Source: Fragilariopsis cylindrus CCMP1102 (taxonomy: Eukaryota > Bacillariophyta > Bacillariophyceae > Bacillariales > Bacillariaceae). From it: a stretch of 23,088 bases of DNA. The stretch spans positions 1 to 23,088 of the forward strand of contig FMBT01000691.1 of the NCBI GenBank assembly GCA_900095095.1, read 5' to 3'. Below, piece by piece: positions 19,274 to 23,088 of the stretch; the stretch's first letter is position 1, and each line of letters starts with the position of its first letter. The notes under the pieces are model-generated. The model searched no databases, had not been told where the DNA came from, and was given only the letters and a program-made list of their open reading frames with translations. Both the position numbers and the translations under genes were made by a program.

Positions 19274-19776
19274 ATGAAATTCACACTTGCTGTCGTTGCT
19301 CTTTGCTTTTCTGGTGTTGCCGCCTTTGCTCCTGCTCCTGCAGGACGTGCCACCACTGTTGTTTTCAACGAAGGACCTGAAATGTAAGTTTGAGATTTTG
19401 ATCTTATTGACGTCGTGTCATGTCATGTCATGCCGTATCGTTTGTCGCCGTCAAGTTATTGCAGACAATCATGATATGTTCTATTGACAATACTATATGC
19501 ACACGATGTTGTTGTTGTTGTTGTCAATTCTTCCACGTTTTTTTTCTTTCTTCTTCTCACGACAACTTTTTTTAATTACTCTTCTTCTCTACTTTTTTTG
19601 GTCATCGAACGTAAATAAATAATCAATCAATCAATCAAATCAACAGTGGTGCTGGAGGTATGGCTGATACACGAAACCCTGATGCCGCTGACAATGAAGA
19701 TCCTCGTAAATCAATCTCTGAGGCTCCTTCATTTGAAGAATACTTAAAGCAACGTGATGCCGAAGCCGGAAACTAA
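19274..19776 (+). CDS. Small plastid-targeted protein with AFAP-type presequence
   Basis: Exon 1 (19274-19383) and exon 2 (19647-19776) are joined over a 263-nt GTAAGT...CAG intron and encode 79 residues. MKFTLAVVALCFSGVAA is a signal peptide, followed by FAPAPAGRA; together they read as the diatom bipartite presequence (ASAFAP-like motif with the essential Phe) that sends proteins through the ER into the plastid. The mature part is only about 50 residues, acidic and soluble, with GGMADTRNPDAADNEDPRKS and EAPSFEEYLKQRDAE. There is no membrane segment. I do not know its function; an accessory role in the stroma or at a photosynthetic complex is a guess. The intron separates the presequence from most of the mature peptide. 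A perfect hairpin and an AATAAA follow in the 3' region. Confidence 0.88.
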
Positions 19777-19834
19777 ATTAAAACAAGAAGAATCAAAATC
19801 CATTCCATTGATGAATGAATGAAGGCATCATCAT

Positions 19835-19867
19835 CATCATATCACAACATTACGTTGTGATATGATG
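19835..19867 (+). promoter_or_regulatory. Perfect 14-bp hairpin in the 3' untranslated region
   Basis: CATCATATCACAAC and its exact reverse complement flank a 5-nt ATTAC loop, 58 bases after the stop of the plastid-peptide gene and just before an AATAAA. It may affect mRNA stability or 3' processing. Confidence 0.7.
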
Positions 19868-19880
19868 TGATGTCTTTATA

Positions 19881-19886
19881 AATAAA
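19881..19886 (+). promoter_or_regulatory. Candidate polyadenylation signal
   Basis: AATAAA lies 105 bases after the stop codon and 14 bases after the 3' hairpin. It matches the canonical signal, but diatoms use it loosely. Confidence 0.4.
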
Positions 19887-20760
19887 TCTTTTGTTCGTTC
19901 ATCATCGTCGTCTGTCCGTAATTGGACGATCAATGATTCAATGAATGAATAGAATACTTCCATGGAATAGAAACTTTTTATTTTATTTTATTACACACAC
20001 TAAAATCACAATTCATTAAATTTTAATAGAACATATCATTCAAACTTTGCTGCTACTACTACTACTGAACACGATTCGTTCATTCGCCGTGTTGGATTAT
20101 TCTAGCCACAGTAGATTTTTATTCATGTTCAGTATTGGGTCATAAAAAGCGATCTACGCCATCTCTGCCTAGTTACATCCCACCACCAGATAAAAGAAAT
20201 TGCTTTCATGACACGAATATTAGATCGTCTTCATTCTTAACTCTCGTTTTACTACATTTGTCATGCAGGGTTCTTCTAATCGCTGGAATAGTTCTAGCTA
20301 TGATGTGTTTACAGTTTACAAGTAGTGTTTGTTTTCTGTAAAGAGCATTTGCCATTGTCAAGACAAGTCAAGTCCTCAACATGATTGCAACTTTGTCATG
20401 GAATGTGTCTCTGTAAGGATGATTTCATTCTAGGAAGTTTTGTAATGGTAGGCGGCTGGCATATTTTCTGGACCAACCATAATTGTCGGACTCGTCAACA
20501 GTGCTGGATGATAGTTTGTTCTTCTGCTCCTTCTATATCAATCTGTCATATCGTATTATCATTCTGAATGGACTTGATGGTTTACAAGACTATTTGATAT
20601 AATTGAAAGCTAAAATGTACTTTCTATTCAACTCAACTAGCTAGATACTCTGTTGATTAGTTTTGAGATATTTAATAGCTATATTTCTTTATTAAATCAC
20701 TTAAAAAGGCAGCAGCATGCATCATCCATCATTCATTTCTTTTCCCTTCCTTTCTTCTCT
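19887..20760. other. Intergenic between convergent genes, nothing recognised
   Basis: This AT-rich region holds the 3' ends of the plastid-peptide gene and of the hydrolase gene. Plus-strand frames at 20135-20341, 20385-20567 and 20653-20883 lack domains, Kozak-like starts or splice support. No RNA gene is seen. Confidence 0.5.
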
Positions 20761-22719
20761 TCAACACGAATCACAAGTTTTTGTACAGACCTCAGATGCT
20801 TGACCATAAATTGGTATTCCACCCTTGAATTGGATTGTATTAGAACAAATTTTGGCTTTATCTTCCTGGGATTGTTTCTTTAACCATTTACATTTCTTTG
20901 TTACTTCTTTCTTTCCTTTATTTTTGGTTTTTAGTAGAAATTCATTCTTATTAAATTCTTTCACACAATATTGATTACATACTTCAGAACAAGCGACAGA
21001 TGCTGGTGCTAATCTTGTACCTTTCTTGGAACGGATTTGAAATCTTTTTGATGTACATACTTGTTTCTGTCGCTTAATTGATAACTTACTGATAGAGCTA
21101 CATTTCTTAACATTGCCATTTTTCTTATTAAGAAATACTGGTGGTACGGTAATGATTGTTGGACTCGATGACGGTTCGGTTTCTGTTGGAATATTGGTTG
21201 GTGAAGTTGTTGGGCTATTTATTGTACAACCACCATTACCATTGTTAATTGTATTGATCAAATTGGTGTTAGCATCAATAATAGATTGTGGAATTAATGA
21301 TGTTATGACACCTCCTGCAATAAACAAAACTTCATCCGTTAAGCATGTGATACCAGCATCAGTATGTAGTGAATCCAATGTTGTTAATAATTTTAAATTT
21401 GGATTAGAACTTAATTCAGTAGTATTGGGAACATGTTCATAAAATACAATTTCATCATTAATTGAATGACAAAACTCAATAGGATAATCAACATTTAATA
21501 TTGTTTCTAATAAATCATTTTGTTTAATTGCCTCACAGAATTTATCCGTTTTACCATCAATGTTAAATTTATAATTTGGATTGCAAAAATCTTTTTCTTT
21601 CTCAGCAGCAGCTTTACGAAATAATGTGAGTATATCATCGTTCCATATATTACTAAAACCATCACCATCATCTAATTTCTTAAGTATGAATTCATTTGTT
21701 TGTTTCTCTGTTTTTTCTGTATCACTTAACCATTCCAAAGCATCTGAACGAAAACTCGATACAAGTAAATCTTGATCTGTATTGAAATTTGCTAATTCCG
21801 TGTTGGTTGAGGAATATGCTGCACCCAACAACAAAGGAAAAAATTCACGACCCTTATTTTCATTTATAAATGTTGATTCGTCATCACCAAGGAATATTTG
21901 ATAAAATTGTTCAGTTGACAATTTATATGGACCACCACCAGCAAGTACTCGTAATGGTTTGATACCAAGTATCTCGTTTAAACCTTCAGCAAGAGCTATT
22001 GATGCGTATCCACCTTCACTATAACCAGAATAAAATGCCACGTCAGCAATATCTGTATTACAATCTGTTTCCTGTGCAAGTTGATACTTTGCTTTCAAAT
22101 AGATTGGTAATGTTGCTGTTACGTACGAATTACGAACAAGGTATCCATATCGTTGTGATTCACTACTACCATATCCCAAAAAATCAGGTGCAAATCCAAT
22201 ATAACCTAGTGTCATTGATGCAACTAGGTCAAATATAACATCAACACTTTCCAAAACATTTCCAGGTGAACCACTTGGTACTTTATTTATTTCATATGTA
22301 GTTGGACGGGAATGTATATATGAAGGTGATACACCAGATTTGATTATGGATATACCGCTATTACTGTCTGATACTAACGGGTACGTAACTAAGCCGGATT
22401 GGATGTCATTAGCACCATAGGCATCTTCACCACAATATTTATTAAAACTATCAGGATTATCAATAATATATTGATTGTCGTTTTCACGTATTTCCTTGCA
22501 GGAGGCACATACTTTACGTATCTCAACACCAAAATTCTTTTTATTTGCAAATAGGAATTTTACACCAAAAATTGCAATAGGAGTTAGACCTAATCCTGCA
22601 CCAATCATATCAATGATATTCTCAAATTCTACACTGATTGCATCCTGGCTAATAGTGACTAATGTTGTATCACATGGTGTTACGTCTATTAATTTTCGTC
22701 TACGATTGTTATCACTCAT
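20761..22719 (-). CDS. Alpha/beta hydrolase (secretory lipase-like) with two C-terminal Cys-rich modules
   Basis: An intact frame of 652 residues runs from ATG 22719 to TGA 20761. Residues about 110-480 are an alpha/beta hydrolase: GYIGFAPDFLGYG at 172-184, the nucleophile elbow GYSEGG with Ser234, HSINDEIV placing Asp422, and LHTDAG placing His452 form a complete-looking triad. The closest known type is the secreted lipase/esterase group with the GYSxGG elbow. A Ser/Thr/Pro linker (about 502-527) leads to two modules: Cys540, 555, 577, 581, 585 and Cys610, 625, 645, 649, 652 (C-x14-C-x19-21-C-x3-C-x2-3-C), the second ending VCTKTCDSC. Linker and modules point to a secreted or cell-wall protein, yet no signal peptide is seen. 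The frame stays open upstream to 22827 through a Glu/Lys repeat with no ATG, so a first exon with the signal peptide may be missing. Confidence 0.85.
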   Translation of the reverse strand: MSDNNRRRKLIDVTPCDTTLVTISQDAISVEFENIIDMIGAGLGLTPIAIFGVKFLFANKKNFGVEIRKVCASCKEIRENDNQYIIDNPDSFNKYCGEDAYGANDIQSGLVTYPLVSDSNSGISIIKSGVSPSYIHSRPTTYEINKVPSGSPGNVLESVDVIFDLVASMTLGYIGFAPDFLGYGSSESQRYGYLVRNSYVTATLPIYLKAKYQLAQETDCNTDIADVAFYSGYSEGGYASIALAEGLNEILGIKPLRVLAGGGPYKLSTEQFYQIFLGDDESTFINENKGREFFPLLLGAAYSSTNTELANFNTDQDLLVSSFRSDALEWLSDTEKTEKQTNEFILKKLDDGDGFSNIWNDDILTLFRKAAAEKEKDFCNPNYKFNIDGKTDKFCEAIKQNDLLETILNVDYPIEFCHSINDEIVFYEHVPNTTELSSNPNLKLLTTLDSLHTDAGITCLTDEVLFIAGGVITSLIPQSIIDANTNLINTINNGNGGCTINSPTTSPTNIPTETEPSSSPTIITVPPVFLNKKNGNVKKCSSISKLSIKRQKQVCTSKRFQIRSKKGTRLAPASVACSEVCNQYCVKEFNKNEFLLKTKNKGKKEVTKKCKWLKKQSQEDKAKICSNTIQFKGGIPIYGQASEVCTKTCDSC

Positions 22720-22751
22720 ATTGTATAGAAATCGTAAAAGTGTTGTTCCTT

Positions 22752-22807
22752 CTTTTTCTTTTTCTTCTTCTATCTCTTTTTCTTCTTCTATCTCTTTTTC
22801 TTCTTCA
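22752..22807. repeat. 18-bp tandem repeat upstream of the hydrolase start
   Basis: About three units of CTTTTTCTTCTTCTATCT lie about 35-90 bases upstream of the hydrolase ATG. On the gene's strand it reads as EEEKEI in frame, but no ATG starts it. It is probably the 5' leader or an intron rather than coding. Confidence 0.75.
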
Positions 22808-22827
22808 CGTGCAACGATACAACACAA

Positions 22828-23088
22828 TTGTTAGTATTAACTTTCTTCATTTTATGGTACACAGTAAAAAAAAATCGTTCGCTTTTCTCTGTCTTTGGCT
22901 CTTTGTCTGTGTCTGTTGTTGTGTTTTTGTAATCTCCTATTTCTCGACCTACCGGTATCGGAAAATATTTAAGATAAGAAGATCAGCTGTCTAATAGATA
23001 TTGAAGTATATTTAGCCGACGGGCACGCACAATTGGTATTTTTAAGCCTCAAATGAATTCTCGGTATAGAACCTAAATAATGCCCAAA
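22828..23088. other. Upstream of the hydrolase gene, nothing recognised
   Basis: A T/CT-rich region, on the hydrolase strand A/GA-rich, that probably includes its promoter. No gene, RNA or strong repeat is visible before the window ends. Confidence 0.4.

Noticed and set aside
20135-20883. Three short plus-strand ORFs
   Set aside because: They have no domains, no ATG context and no splice evidence; the last overlaps the hydrolase 3' end in antisense.

Overview
The window looks like nuclear DNA from a diatom. The main evidence is a small gene at 19274-19776 with a bipartite plastid presequence: a signal peptide whose cleavage region carries the AFAP-type phenylalanine motif of diatom plastid import. 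Supporting evidence is the short GT-AG introns (often GTAAGT donors), proteins rich in poly-Asn/Thr/Ser/Asp runs, a secreted-type hydrolase with C-terminal cysteine modules, and abundant trinucleotide microsatellites. I cannot assign a species.

Layout. 1-2267 (minus) is the 5' part of a gene encoding a J domain followed by a PARP-type zinc finger; it runs off the left edge. 3413-6471 (minus) encodes a HIRAN domain fused to an AlkB-like 2OG-Fe(II) oxygenase. 7186-9187 (plus) is a broken-frame gene for a membrane protein with three C-terminal repeats. 9943-10581 (minus) is an unrecognised intact protein. 11143-11754 (minus) is an NADPH-dependent FMN reductase-family protein. 12070-12465 (plus) is an unrecognised acidic ORF. 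12441-15775 (minus) is a GT10 (fucosyltransferase-type) Golgi glycosyltransferase with a long C-terminal extension. 16429-18141 (minus) is an MFS transporter of the anion:cation symporter type. 18289-18675 is a 169-bp tandem repeat. 19274-19776 (plus) is the plastid peptide gene. 20761-22719 (minus) is an alpha/beta hydrolase with two Cys-rich modules.

How the genes relate. This is a eukaryotic region with no operons, so functional links are weak. The two leftmost genes are neighbours on one strand and both carry domains associated with damaged DNA (PARP finger, HIRAN, AlkB fold), which is suggestive only. The glycosyltransferase, transporter and hydrolase concern the secretory pathway or membranes.

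A striking property is broken reading frames. The transporter and glycosyltransferase each need four single-base corrections of the same sign, the oxygenase needs one, and the 7186-9187 gene needs several of the opposite sign. Other genes (9943-10581, 11143-11754, 20761-22719) are intact over up to 2 kb. Uncorrected assembly indels are the simplest reading; real pseudogenes are the alternative. Exon coordinates and frame joins below were worked out by eye.
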